A stretch of DNA of 64,000 nt from Neorhodopirellula pilleata (GCF_007859915.1 NZ_SJPM01000006.1:248001-312000); one strand, 5' to 3'. Positions 52,847-63,541 are shown, numbered from the stretch's first letter. Translations and numbers: made by a program. The notes: generated by a model not told the origin, from the sequence alone.

Positions 52847-52947
52847 GTGTCTAGCTTGCCAACCTCGGTTTCCTGCCAGACGAGCTGGCAGGGGAACGAT
52901 ACATGATGACTTGTGTAGAACAAAGAGGGCGGGAGCTTGGGAACCAG
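52847..52947. repeat. Structured repeat, family R3, copy B
   Basis: About 101 bases closely matching copy A at 21626: same GTGTCTAGCTTGCCAACCT head, hairpin CCTGCCAG-ACGAG-CTGGCAGG and AAAGAGGGCGGGAG tail. It lies 55 bases upstream of the DUF1501 gene start. Confidence 0.88.
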
Positions 52948-53002
52948 TGGCCAGCGGTTCCTGCGCATGCTCTGACTAAGACCAAAAAGGTTGTTTTCCT
53001 CC

Positions 53003-54475
53003 ATGAATATTGCTAACCCATACCCCTGCCAACGTTATCAATCGCGGCCGGTTTCGCGACGTGAGATGTTGACGCGAAGTGCCAGCGGATTCGGCGCGAT
53101 CGCGTTGGCTGCGCTGAGCCGTGACCCGGCGTTCGGGGCAACGTCGTTAAGTGACACGCCGCTGAAGCGGACCGCTCCGGGCGTCGCGGGACACGGCACG
53201 CATCACGCACCGCGCGCGAAGAATGTCATCTTCCTGTATATGGACGGCGGCCCCTCGCAAGTCGACACGTTCGATCCCAAACCGGCACTCGACAAACACA
53301 ACGGCCAGGACCCCGGCAAGATGTTCAACGTCGAGCCGACACAGTTCAATAACAACGGCACGATCCTTGCCAGCCCGTGGAAGTTCAACCAGTACGGCGA
53401 ATCGGGGATCCCGGTCAGCGAGTTGTTCCCCCACGTGGCGACCTGTGTCGATGAACTCGCGGTGATCCGGTCGATGGTCTCAGAGTTCCCCGAACATACA
53501 TTTGCAAACTACTTCCTGCACACCGGCAGTGGACTGCAAGGCCGGCCGAGCATGGGTGCTTGGGTCAACTATGGTCTCGGCAGCGAGTGTCAAAACCTGC
53601 CCGGATTTGTCGTCATCAATGGCGGCCTGATCCCGCCGGGAGGCCTGGACTGTTTTGGCAGCGGGTTCTTGCCGGCCAGTTATCAAGGTTCGGTTTTCAA
53701 GCCGACCGGAAGCGGGGTGGCGAACATCGAACGAACCGAGTCGAGCGCCGAGCAACAGCGGGTGAAGTTGGATTTGATCCGCCAACTTGACGGTCTCGGG
53801 ATGGAGCAGTTCGGGCATCACGACAGTCTCGAATCGGCGATCCGAAATTATGAACTCGCCTACGCAATGCAAATGGCCGTTCCCGATTTGATGTCGCTCA
53901 AGGACGAACCTGAATCGATCCGGGAAATGTATGGAATGAACGCGGAGTATGGTCCGACGCGAACGTACGCGGCGCAGTGTTGTTTGGCGCGGCGGATGAT
54001 CGAGCAAGGCGTGCGATTTGTCGAGTTGACCTGCCCGCAAGTGGGCGGCGATCGTTGGGACCAGCACTCCAATTTGAAAGACGGTCACGAAAACAACGCC
54101 CGCGCGGTTGATCAACCGATAGCGGCGCTACTGAAAGACCTGCGGGCTCGCGGGCTGCTCGATGAAACGTTGGTCGTGTGGGCCGGTGAGTTCGGCCGGA
54201 CGCCTTTCGCCCAAGGCCAGAACGGCCGCGATCACAACCCATTCGGCTTTACCGTTTGGATGGCTGGCGGCGGCGTGAAGCCGGGAACGGTTTACGGGGC
54301 GACGGACGAGTTCGGCTACAAGGCGATCGAGAACCGCACGGAAATTCATGACCTGCACGCGACCATGTTGCATCTTCTCGGCGTCGATCACACACGATCG
54401 ACGTTCCGCTTCGGCGGTCGCGACATGCGATTGACGGACGTGAAAGGACACGTGGTGCATGACGTCATCGCTTAA
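53003..54475 (+). CDS. DUF1501 family protein (Tat-type signal)
   Basis: A protein of 490 aa from the ATG at 53003. The N-terminus SRREMLTRSASGFGAIALAA carries an Arg-rich Tat-like signal. The family hallmarks follow: NVIFLYMDGGPSQVDTFDPK, SPWKFNQYGESGIPVSELFP, DELAVIRSMVSEFPEHTFAN, MGAWVNYGLGSECQNLPGFV, GVRFVELTCPQVGGDRWDQH and VVWAGEFGRTPFAQ, with a C-terminal DLHATMLHLLGVDH. These are alkaline-phosphatase/sulfatase-superfamily metal-enzyme features. DUF1501 genes nearly always accompany DUF1553 genes in planctomycetes, but the joint reaction is unknown. It overlaps the symporter frame by 17 bases. Confidence 0.93.
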   Translation: MNIANPYPCQRYQSRPVSRREMLTRSASGFGAIALAALSRDPAFGATSLSDTPLKRTAPGVAGHGTHHAPRAKNVIFLYMDGGPSQVDTFDPKPALDKHNGQDPGKMFNVEPTQFNNNGTILASPWKFNQYGESGIPVSELFPHVATCVDELAVIRSMVSEFPEHTFANYFLHTGSGLQGRPSMGAWVNYGLGSECQNLPGFVVINGGLIPPGGLDCFGSGFLPASYQGSVFKPTGSGVANIERTESSAEQQRVKLDLIRQLDGLGMEQFGHHDSLESAIRNYELAYAMQMAVPDLMSLKDEPESIREMYGMNAEYGPTRTYAAQCCLARRMIEQGVRFVELTCPQVGGDRWDQHSNLKDGHENNARAVDQPIAALLKDLRARGLLDETLVVWAGEFGRTPFAQGQNGRDHNPFGFTVWMAGGGVKPGTVYGATDEFGYKAIENRTEIHDLHATMLHLLGVDHTRSTFRFGGRDMRLTDVKGHVVHDVIA

Positions 54476-56285
54476 GCTTCGCGTCGAAGACGCTTGGCTG
54501 CCCGCGTTGGATTGGCCGCGTGTTGATCAAAACTCCGTTTGGTTCTGCGGTGCCATTGATCCGAGTTCATCGGTCGAGGGGATCGGTGGCGTTCGCGTTC
54601 ATTTGAGTACGATCGATATCGTGATGGCGGTTTGCTATTTGATCGGTATCGTCGCGATCGGTCTGTTTGCGGCTTGGCATCACAAGAAAAAACAAGGCGC
54701 GGCGGACGAGTATTTTTTGGCCGGCAACAGCCTCGGTTGGGCGAGCATCGGAATGGCGCTTTTCGCAACCAACATTTCGACGCTGCATCTGGTTAGCCTC
54801 GCGCAGAACGGCTTCGACACCGGATTGCTCAATGGCAACTTCGAGTGGATGGCAGGTTTCACATTGGTGCTGCTGGGGTTGTTCTTTGCGCCCTTTTACA
54901 TCCGCGCGGGTGTGTCGACGTTGCCGGACTTTCTCGAGCGGCGTTACAACCGCGTTTGTCGCGACGTGCTCGCATTCGTCTCGATCATGACGGCAATCGT
55001 GATCCACATCGCGTTCGCGTTGTTGACCGGTGGGATCATCTTGGAAGAATTGCTCGAAATTCCGATGATGTACAGCATCATCGTGCTGTGTGTGCTGACG
55101 GGCATTTACACCATCGTCGGTGGGTTGCTCGCGGTGGTGGTGACCGAGTGCATTCAAACGGTCGTGTTGTTGCTCGGGGCCGCCTTGATTACGGGCGTTG
55201 CCTTTTGGCAATTAGGCGGCAGCTCCGGTGCACCGGGTGGTTGGGACGGGTGGCAGAATTTTCTGGCGATCCTGGAACGGGAGGACGCGGGCGAGAAACT
55301 GTCGATGTTGCGACCGCACGGCGACAAAGACGGCATGCCTTGGTATTCCGTTTTGCTCGGTTATCCGGTTCTCGGCATTTGGTACTGGTGCGCCGATCAA
55401 ACGATCGTGCAGCGCGTCCTCGGGGCCAAGAGCGAATGGCACGCCCGGCAGGGACCTGTGTTCGCGGGCGTGTTGAAGATCTTGCCGGTGTTTTTGTTCG
55501 TTCTTCCCGGGTTGATGGCATACGCATTGTTCCGCGACGGGCGATTGGATCTTTCGTTGATTACCGTCGACGGTGTGGTTGAGTCCAAAGGGATCTATGC
55601 CAGCATGATCACGGAATTGCTCCCGCTCGGCTTCCGTGGTGTGCTCGTTGCCGCGTTGATGGCGGCGTTGATGAGCACGGTATCGGGAGCACTCAATTCG
55701 ATTTCGACCTTGGTCAGCTATGACATTGTTCGGCGGATTCGTCCGTCGATCGACGACCTCGCGTTGGTGAGAGTGGGCCGGATCGCCGCCGGCGTGGCTT
55801 TGGTCATCGCGGTGGCGTTGGTCCCGGCACTGAATCTGTTCGAAAGCATTTTCAACGGCATGGCGAGTATCATCTCACATATCGCGCCGCCGATCACGTG
55901 CGTGTTGGTATTGGGCGTGTTTTGGCGTGGGGCCAGTTCGATCGCGGCGGCAACGACCTTGATCGGCGGCTCCTTGCTCGGGACCGCCGTGTTCGCAATC
56001 AACACACTGCATCCGACGGGGATGCTCAACCAGATCCCGGGCGGGTTCATGATGATGGCATTTACGTTGTTCGTGATCTGTGTGATCGCTCAAGTCGCGA
56101 TCAGTTTGCTTTGGCCGGATACGGCTCGGACGTCGGTGGCCGGTCAACCGCGTGGTGCCGAATTGGCTTGGGAAACACCGTTGGCAGCGCTGAAGATCGT
56201 CTCCGGCAGCGGACTCAGCGACCCTCGGGTTTCGTCGGCGTGTCTGATCGCGGTGATGGTGGTTTTATATTGGTGGTTTCAATGA
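54459..56285 (+). CDS. Sodium:solute symporter (SSS family)
   Basis: Up to 608 aa. The ATG at 54459 overlaps the DUF1501 gene; a TTG at 54604, directly before STIDIVMAVCYLIGIVAIGL, fits the usual N-terminus of the family better, so the start is uncertain. About 13 to 14 helices are visible. Family motifs: ADEYFLAGNSLGWASIGMAL, ISTLHLVSLAQNGF, YTIVGGLLAVVVTECIQTVV, WYWCADQTIVQRVLGAKS and LMAALMSTVSGALNSISTLV. It takes up sugars or similar solutes with sodium and probably imports the product released by the DUF1553/DUF1501 pair. Confidence 0.9.
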   Translation: MTSSLKLRVEDAWLPALDWPRVDQNSVWFCGAIDPSSSVEGIGGVRVHLSTIDIVMAVCYLIGIVAIGLFAAWHHKKKQGAADEYFLAGNSLGWASIGMALFATNISTLHLVSLAQNGFDTGLLNGNFEWMAGFTLVLLGLFFAPFYIRAGVSTLPDFLERRYNRVCRDVLAFVSIMTAIVIHIAFALLTGGIILEELLEIPMMYSIIVLCVLTGIYTIVGGLLAVVVTECIQTVVLLLGAALITGVAFWQLGGSSGAPGGWDGWQNFLAILEREDAGEKLSMLRPHGDKDGMPWYSVLLGYPVLGIWYWCADQTIVQRVLGAKSEWHARQGPVFAGVLKILPVFLFVLPGLMAYALFRDGRLDLSLITVDGVVESKGIYASMITELLPLGFRGVLVAALMAALMSTVSGALNSISTLVSYDIVRRIRPSIDDLALVRVGRIAAGVALVIAVALVPALNLFESIFNGMASIISHIAPPITCVLVLGVFWRGASSIAAATTLIGGSLLGTAVFAINTLHPTGMLNQIPGGFMMMAFTLFVICVIAQVAISLLWPDTARTSVAGQPRGAELAWETPLAALKIVSGSGLSDPRVSSACLIAVMVVLYWWFQ

Positions 56286-56344
56286 TGATGCGTCGCATTT
56301 TGATCACCAGCTTTGAAGTTCTCGAATAGGAAAAAGGGTCAGTA

Positions 56345-57379
56345 GTGCAAACAAGGCGACTGGGACGAACCGATTTGGACGTCAGCGTGTTGTCGATCGG
56401 CGGGTTGTACACCTCGTCGCTCGCGGGCGGTGAATCCGAAACACGCCGGATCATGGGGCGAGCGATGGAGCTCGGGATTAACGCGATTGACACCGCACCG
56501 GCCTATGCGGACAGCGAAGCGACCGTCGGGCAAGCGATCCGAGGAATGGACGCACCGCTTGTCATGACGACCAAACTCGGCGGTCGTCCACAACCGTTCG
56601 ATCCGCAAGATATCGATGCGTTGCGAAATTCCGTCGACGAAAGCCTTCGGTTGCTCGGTCGAGATTGCATCGAAGTTTTGATGATCCACGAGCCCGACCG
56701 ACCGCAGCAATACCCATGGTGGACCGGTTACGATCCGCTCGAAGGCCCGGCACTGGACTTGATCGACGAGTTAAAACGTGAGGGAAAGATTCGCTATTGC
56801 GGGTTGGCGGGTACGACCGTGACGGAGATGACGTCGTTGGTCGAAAGCGGCCGATTTGATGTCGTGTTGACGGCGTTCAATTACAACGTCCTGTATCGCG
56901 AGGCGAAAGATTCGGTACTCGCCGCAGCGACTCGTCATGACATGGGAATCGTGCTCGGATCCGCACTTGGCCAAGGCTTCTTGGCCCGACGCGCCGACGA
57001 AGAAATTCGCCGCCGACCGATCTGGCTGTCCCAATCACGTCAGCGGCAGTTCGGGGAATATTATCGATTGCTCGATGAATCCGGGATCAGTGCAGTGGAA
57101 ATGTGTTTGCGGTTCGCGATCTCTGATCCGAACGTCTCCACGATCCCGGTCGGATGCAAGACGGTCGAGCATCTCGAAGCGAGCGTCACGGCAGTCGAAA
57201 AAGGGCCGTTGCCGATCGATGTGCTATCGCGTTTGGATGAAATCGCCGCGATGGTTCCGACCCGTCCTTTTGAAGAACCCATGATCCTGCCATTTGGCAA
57301 GAGTTACTTCGGTCCCGGCATCGCGAACATGGGCGCTGCCGTTCAAGTCGGAAAGCTGTCGCTATCGGCGGTTGATTGA
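56345..57379 (+). CDS. Aldo/keto reductase
   Basis: A protein of 344 aa from a GTG preceded by AAAGGG at 6 bases. Starts RRLGRTDLDVSVLSIGG. The catalytic tetrad is visible: Asp and Tyr in NAIDTAPAYADSEATVG, Lys in VMTTKLGG and His in VLMIHEPDRP. It belongs to the sugar-dehydrogenase-like AKR group (D-threo-aldose or L-fucose dehydrogenase type), judged from IRYCGLAGTTV and VLTAFNYNVLYREA. It probably oxidises or reduces a monosaccharide brought in by the adjacent symporter. Confidence 0.9.
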   Translation: MQTRRLGRTDLDVSVLSIGGLYTSSLAGGESETRRIMGRAMELGINAIDTAPAYADSEATVGQAIRGMDAPLVMTTKLGGRPQPFDPQDIDALRNSVDESLRLLGRDCIEVLMIHEPDRPQQYPWWTGYDPLEGPALDLIDELKREGKIRYCGLAGTTVTEMTSLVESGRFDVVLTAFNYNVLYREAKDSVLAAATRHDMGIVLGSALGQGFLARRADEEIRRRPIWLSQSRQRQFGEYYRLLDESGISAVEMCLRFAISDPNVSTIPVGCKTVEHLEASVTAVEKGPLPIDVLSRLDEIAAMVPTRPFEEPMILPFGKSYFGPGIANMGAAVQVGKLSLSAVD

Positions 57380-57588
57380 TGCAAACCTCTTCGTTCATTA
57401 GGTCAGCGACCGATGCAAACCACAAAAATGGTCAACGACGACTCGTTCCGATTCATCAGCGTCTCGTTTTATTGTATCTCGCTCGTTCCCTCTCCCGCAT
57501 TCCAGTCAGGGTTTCCGCGATTTTCAGAAAACAGTTCGTGGGCGGCCATCCGACCGAGTTTGATTCACACACAACAGGACATTCAACG

Positions 57589-58524
57589 ATGAGTAAACAC
57601 TGGGTTCTAGCGTTCTTCGCATTGGGCATCTTGACGCAAGTATCGCACGCACACGAGATCGCCCATCGGTTCCTTGCATGTGGAGCGAAGACGTACATCA
57701 TGGAAACCGATGGAAAGGCATCATGGACCTATCCAAGTAGTACGCGGGACGGATACGTGCTCGACGACGGCCGCATCGTCTTAACGCTCAGCAAATCACG
57801 CTACTATCCCGGCGGAGCAGTCGTGGAAATCAGTGAGGATGGGAACGAGACGTTGATTTGGAAAGGAACCCAATCCGAAGTCAACAGCGCCCACCCGACC
57901 GGCGATGGGACGTATGTCATTACTGAGGCGGGACCGCGTCCACGACTCTTGGAGATCGATGCCAACGGAAACGTCCTCGTCGAATTTCCGCTTTCGTGCC
58001 AGAAATCAAATCACCACCTGCAAACCCGGATGGCCCGAAAGCTAGCCGATGGAACCTACTTGGTACCACATCTGTTGGACTTTGCGGTGAAGCAATACGA
58101 CAAGCACGGGACCGTGTTGAGTGAACTCGACACAACCGTCGACGGCGACGAGAAACGTTCGATTCATTCTTGGCCGTTCACCGCGATCCGCCATGGTGAC
58201 GGGCACACGTTGGTGTGTTGTACCAACGGAAACCGCGTCGTCGACTTTGACGCGTCGGGCAACGTGGTATGGGAATTGACCAACGACGACCTCCCGGGGT
58301 CGTGGTTGCAAGACCCGTGCGGAGGGCAAGTGCTGCCCAACGGCAACGTGGTGATCACCAACTACGCGGGCGGACGCAAAGACCCACACGCGCCCAAATT
58401 GATCGAAGTCAACCGCGACAAGAAAGTGATTTGGACGTACTCCGACGGCCAATCCGTCGGCATCCATCATTTCCAAATCCTTACGACGAACGACCAAAGG
58501 ATCAAAAGCCCAGCGATGAAATGA
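57589..58524 (+). CDS. Secreted beta-propeller (arylsulfotransferase/NHL-like) protein
   Basis: A protein of 311 aa from the ATG at 57589, with a signal peptide (VLAFFALGILTQVSHA). Blades repeat a W/D-G-N pattern: DGKASWTYPSSTRDGYVLDDG, SEDGNETLIWKG, IDANGNVLVEFPL, DASGNVVWELTNDDLPGSW and VNRDKKVIWTYSDG. HHFQIL at the end and LPNGNVVITNYAGG are common in planctomycete proteins of this kind. The closest fold is the arylsulfotransferase or PQQ-like propeller. No catalytic residue is assigned. It follows the aldo/keto reductase by about 210 bases. Confidence 0.8.
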   Translation: MSKHWVLAFFALGILTQVSHAHEIAHRFLACGAKTYIMETDGKASWTYPSSTRDGYVLDDGRIVLTLSKSRYYPGGAVVEISEDGNETLIWKGTQSEVNSAHPTGDGTYVITEAGPRPRLLEIDANGNVLVEFPLSCQKSNHHLQTRMARKLADGTYLVPHLLDFAVKQYDKHGTVLSELDTTVDGDEKRSIHSWPFTAIRHGDGHTLVCCTNGNRVVDFDASGNVVWELTNDDLPGSWLQDPCGGQVLPNGNVVITNYAGGRKDPHAPKLIEVNRDKKVIWTYSDGQSVGIHHFQILTTNDQRIKSPAMK

Positions 58525-58768
58525 TGAATTCCTTCAGCCTGCGTTTCGACCGAAGACTCCAATGTTTTCCCGGTCCGGTGAGGTAGACCAATCGAACTGG
58601 GCCGTCAATTACTCGGAATAATCGCTTTAAACGAATCTAAAAGAGGGGTACATACGCGAATATGTTAGGTATGTATGTACACCCACCCGGTCTCATGCTG
58701 ATGCATGAATTAGTTCGTCGAATCTCTCGGTTGCGTTATGGAAGTTTCAATCACGCCAGGATAGCACT

Positions 58769-59251
58769 GTGTTTGGCCAGAAAGGAAGTAGCGAAGTCGA
58801 CGTGCGCCGGGCGATGACACGAATCATCAACCAGTCGTTCGACTTGATGAACCGAGTTCAGGGCGATGGTCCCGTCGCGAGCGAGAAGCGTGCCGATTCT
58901 CGGTCACAACGTGTCATGTCGGCTTTTGTGATGCCGTGCTCTGGCAAGCCTTTCGCCAGTGGTGAACTGATCCAAACGGTTTTGGTTGTCGACGTGTCAA
59001 GCTACGGCATGTCCGCTGTTTTTTTGGAGAGGGTCGCTGTTGACGATCAATTCATCTTTATGTTCGGACCGAACGATGCACGGCAATTCTTTCGGGGACG
59101 TTGCGTCCGAATCGAGCACATCGGATTGGGCGCATTTCGATGCGGGATCAGTTTGCTCGAGGTGCTTAAGAACGCAAACTATCAAGCGATCATTCAATAC
59201 GCCGACGCGTTAGAAACAAGTATCGACGACGCTCTCGTATCGAGTCCGTGA
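58769..59251 (+). CDS. PilZ-like domain protein
   Basis: A protein of 160 aa from a GTG with AGGA 8 bases upstream. The N-terminal 50 residues are helical and charged. Then comes a possible RxxxR motif (RADSR) and the PilZ signature DVSSYGMSAVFLE, followed by FFRGRCVRIEH and AFRCGISLLEVL, which fit the beta-barrel strands of PilZ. Such domains bind cyclic di-GMP. The RxxxR motif lies farther from the D-x-S-x-x-G motif than usual, so binding is plausible rather than certain. Single gene. Confidence 0.65.
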   Translation: MFGQKGSSEVDVRRAMTRIINQSFDLMNRVQGDGPVASEKRADSRSQRVMSAFVMPCSGKPFASGELIQTVLVVDVSSYGMSAVFLERVAVDDQFIFMFGPNDARQFFRGRCVRIEHIGLGAFRCGISLLEVLKNANYQAIIQYADALETSIDDALVSSP

Positions 59252-59330
59252 AGATACGTCGAGCCGGATCGAAACTTCATTTGGCGTCGTATTGATCAAT
59301 CTTTATCGCGAATGAACTCTGCACAACGGC

Positions 59331-59588
59331 CTATTTGCGACGTTTGGCTGCTGCGATCAACGCGTCGACTTCCAAGACATGTTCGTAGGGCAATCGACGG
59401 CGTTGATGCTTGTTCGCCACGAGTTCTCGTAAGGTTTCAAGATCCTCAAGTGAAATGGCGGGATCGTAGGTCCATTCGTCATCCGACTTGAGTTTCGACT
59501 GGATCTTCCATCCATTGCTCAATCGAGTGACACGGACCATTCGAATGTGGCCTTCGTCAGTCGTCTCTCGCCACTCGTGCTTCTTCAT
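59331..59588 (-). CDS. Small conserved-looking hypothetical protein
   Basis: An 85-aa charged protein: MKKHEWRETTDEGHIRMVRV, then SNGWKIQSKLKSDDEWTYD and a Leu-rich helix (LEDLETLRELVANKHQRRRL), ending in a basic tail. No domain was recognised and there is no signal peptide. It looks like a small cytoplasmic alpha-beta protein with a nucleic-acid-compatible charge. Support is its clean start and normal amino-acid composition. Confidence 0.6.
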   Translation of the reverse strand: MKKHEWRETTDEGHIRMVRVTRLSNGWKIQSKLKSDDEWTYDPAISLEDLETLRELVANKHQRRRLPYEHVLEVDALIAAAKRRK

Positions 59589-59896
59589 GATTCATGCTTT
59601 TGCTGTAATAGGTGCGTTCTTGATCAGAGTGGTAGATGAGAATGTTTTTATCAAGACTGGTTGTTTTTCAACGTCAAGATATTCCCAAAAGTTGTTCGAA
59701 CAACCCACTTGGGTGGCGTGTCCCAAGTGCTTGATCACTCCCAGATTCCTTGGATACAGAGAAATAATAAGCCTATACGCGAGAAATACGAGGAAAACGC
59801 CAACCACATTTCGGATCGGCACTTAGCCATTGACTTTGGCTCGGGTCGCTACCATCATTGGCGGTGTGAGGAGCGAGCGTCTGTTATCCTTGGCGA
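59589..59896. other. Intergenic region without a recognised gene
   Basis: About 300 bases, more A+T-rich than its surroundings, between two divergently transcribed genes. It probably carries promoters in both directions. Open frames here on both strands lack recognisable domains and sensible composition. Confidence 0.5.
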
Positions 59897-60571
59897 TTGT
59901 ACGCTTTGACTGAATTGATCCGAATTTCGATCCGCGACGGTCGGCCGCGACGGGGCGTTTTGTGGCTATTGCTGCTGATGCTTGTCGTTGCGCTGACCGG
60001 ATTCGTCGCCGTCCCGAGGTTTCCCTCCAAGCGGGGCGAAACGACCGAGCGGTTCCCTTGTGAGGGCTGTCCTTGCGGATGCTCCAGCGCCGAGTACTGC
60101 TGGGATCGATGCTGCTGCCACTCGGACCAAGAAAAACTGCAGTGGGCGCACCGCAATGCAGTGACCCCGCCGGAGTTTCTGGTGCAGCGAGTCGCTGCTG
60201 CGAGTGACCACTTCGCTTCGTCCCCGATCAGGAAATCTTGCTGCGGTGCGTGCACCGCATCCACCTCGACGGATGATTCCTGCGAAGATCGTTCTGCTTG
60301 CCATACCGCAGTTAGCGATTGCCAAGCCGAAGACGCACGTGACGATCAAGGCGGTAAGGATCATTCCTTGGACGATGGTTCGAAGTTAGTACTGATGTGG
60401 AAAGCGGCCGAGTGTCGCGGGCTGAAGTACTTCTGGTCGATGCTGGCAGCCACCTACGTTTCGTTGGCTACCGATGCGTTTGTTTTCGATTCACCTTGCT
60501 CGGGTTGGGTCGTCGTGTTTGATCAGCACGCATTCTCGCGTGCGATGTGCCCGGATCCTCCGGTCCCCTAG
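59897..60571 (+). CDS. Cys-rich single-span membrane protein
   Basis: A protein of 224 aa with a TTG start. A basic N-terminus (RISIRDGRPRRG) precedes one membrane helix (VLWLLLLMLVVALTGFVAV). Then a Cys cluster, FPCEGCPCGCSSAEYCWDRC followed by CCHSDQEKLQWAHRN, and a second cluster KSCCGACTAS further on. The C-terminal part has an ECRGLKYFW segment and hydrophobic stretches. This CxxCxC...CWxxCCC arrangement resembles proteins seen in other planctomycetes, but I know of no named family. It suggests metal (copper, zinc or iron-sulfur) binding. First gene of a series with prepilin-like, PepSY and lipoprotein genes. Confidence 0.65.
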   Translation: MYALTELIRISIRDGRPRRGVLWLLLLMLVVALTGFVAVPRFPSKRGETTERFPCEGCPCGCSSAEYCWDRCCCHSDQEKLQWAHRNAVTPPEFLVQRVAAASDHFASSPIRKSCCGACTASTSTDDSCEDRSACHTAVSDCQAEDARDDQGGKDHSLDDGSKLVLMWKAAECRGLKYFWSMLAATYVSLATDAFVFDSPCSGWVVVFDQHAFSRAMCPDPPVP

Positions 60572-60869
60572 GTTTGGCTTCGCCTGGCAGCGTCTCGCTG
60601 CCATTTCTGATTGCGAATTGCCCACCGACGCGATGCGGTGCAACGGAATTTTCGTGTTTCCGGTGCAGCGACGCGCAATTATTAACGCTTCCATTGCCGG
60701 AGATCGGCGACGGCTCGTTCCTCACACCAACGTGGTTTTCGTCCCTTTGGCGTGGAAGCGACTTTTAACTGGCTATCTCGATGACAGCGCCATTGATGAT
60801 GGCGTTATCGATGCGTGTTTCATCACCGCTCGAATGATCCCAAACCTAGACTCATTCTCTATCAAAACC

Positions 60870-61975
<1,106 letters not shown>

Positions 61976-61979
<4 letters not shown>

Positions 61980-63541
61980 ATGAGTCGATCAGTGATCAGC
62001 GATCACCCGGACAAGATGGTTCACCGACAAGCCGACGCCGTTGGCCCGACTACATGACGGTCTGGCGGTGGCATTTTTATGCCGGCTTGTTTTGCATTCC
62101 GTTCGTGCTCGTCCTCTCGATTACGGGGACTATCTTCCTGTTTCGTCCTCAAATCGAAGCGTGGGAAGAACGCGAACTGGATCGACTCATCGGCGACCAA
62201 CCCGCGATGTCGTATGCCGATCAAGTCCTCGCCGCTCAGCGTGAGACGAACGGATGGTTAGCGGCATTGGAAGTTGTCAGTGAACCGGCAACGAACCCCG
62301 GACACACTTCCGCAACGAGAGTCATCGTCGAAGCCGACGGGCAACGCTTACGGACTTACGTCGATCCGTTCACGGGTGAAGTACGGCGGGTGATCAACGA
62401 ATCGGAAAGGTTCATCCGTTTCATTCGCCAAATCCACGGCGAATTAATGTTGGGCAAGCGAGGCTCATACCTCGTCGAGTTGGCGGCAAGTTGGACGATC
62501 ATCATGGTCGTCACCGGTGCTGTGCTGTGGATGCCGCGGCGAGCCCGTTTGGCCGGCGTGGTTTACCCAAGAATCACGAGAAAAGGCAAAGTGTTCTGGA
62601 AGGACTTGCACAGCGTCGTCGGATTTTGGAGTGCCGGGCTGATCGTATTCTTGATCGCGACTGGTTTGCCCTGGTCGACCTTTTGGGGCGATTACTTCAA
62701 ATCGATCCGAAAGTGGACGGGCACCTCCGTGGCACGTCAAAGCTGGGATGGCGGTCACGCCGAACACGACGCTGCGGACACGGAATCGGAACTCGTTCAC
62801 AAAGGGAACGAAGAGCACAAAGGGCACAAAGGGCACGGCGAGCACAATGGACACGAAGCCCGACCGAAAGTCAAACCGAGTCGTCAACCTGCCTGGCGAG
62901 CTAGCGCAGTCGACCCTGATACCTACCAAGCTGAAGAGATTAATGCCGCCGCCGATTACGCCAAGACGTTGAATTGGCTTCCACCGGTCGAGATCAGTCC
63001 GCCTGCGGATGGATCGAGTGTTTGGACCATTCAATCCACCACCGCAAATCGTCCCCATCGACAATCGATGAAGTGGGACGCCCGAACAGGCTCCGTCGTC
63101 AGCCGAGAAACGTTTTCCGACAAACATTGGGTCGACCAAATGGTCGGGCAAGGGATCGCGCTGCATGAAGGACAGCGTTTCAGTGATCGATCCTTCGGTT
63201 GGATTAACCAGGCAGTCGCTCTATTTGCCACCACATCGTTGGTGATGCTCTCGTGCAGTGGAGTGGTACTCTGGTGGCGACGTCGACGCCAAGGTCACGT
63301 GAGCGAAAGTTCGTCGGGGTTGCATCCTCCGGGAGTGAAAACCACGTCCGATCCCGTCGTGCTATCTCGGGCACGGACACTTGCGGTGATTGGCGTCGCG
63401 ATCGCGTTGGCGACCTATCTTCCGCTGTTCGGCCTGTCGCTTGTGATCGTCCTGGTCGCCGATCGAATGTTGACGCGTTTGTCACCCCGGGCAAGCCGCT
63501 GGCTCGGTCGCCATACTCCTTCGGCTGCGATGGGAGCCTAA
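61976..63541 (+). CDS. PepSY-associated transmembrane protein with His-rich loop
   Basis: A protein of 521 aa. The PepSY_TM landmarks are present: VWRWHFYAGLFCIPFVLVLS (conserved HfyaGl), TGTIFLFRPQIEAWEERELD, RTYVDPFTGEVRRVINE, RFIRQIHGELMLGKRGSYLV (heme-ligand-like His), WKDLHSVVGFWSAGLIVFLI, and HEGQRFSDRSFGWINQAVAL. About four to six helices. Between the second and third helix groups lies a His/Lys/Gly-rich loop (residues about 275-300: HKGNEEHKGHKGHGEHNGHE), a probable metal-binding segment. Family members reduce or handle ferric siderophores. It overlaps DUF1559 and precedes the lipoprotein gene by 1 base. Confidence 0.9.

Noticed and set aside
59488..59826. Plus-strand frame of 112 codons
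   Set aside because: It overlaps the small minus-strand gene and an AT-rich intergenic region; no domain and unusual composition.
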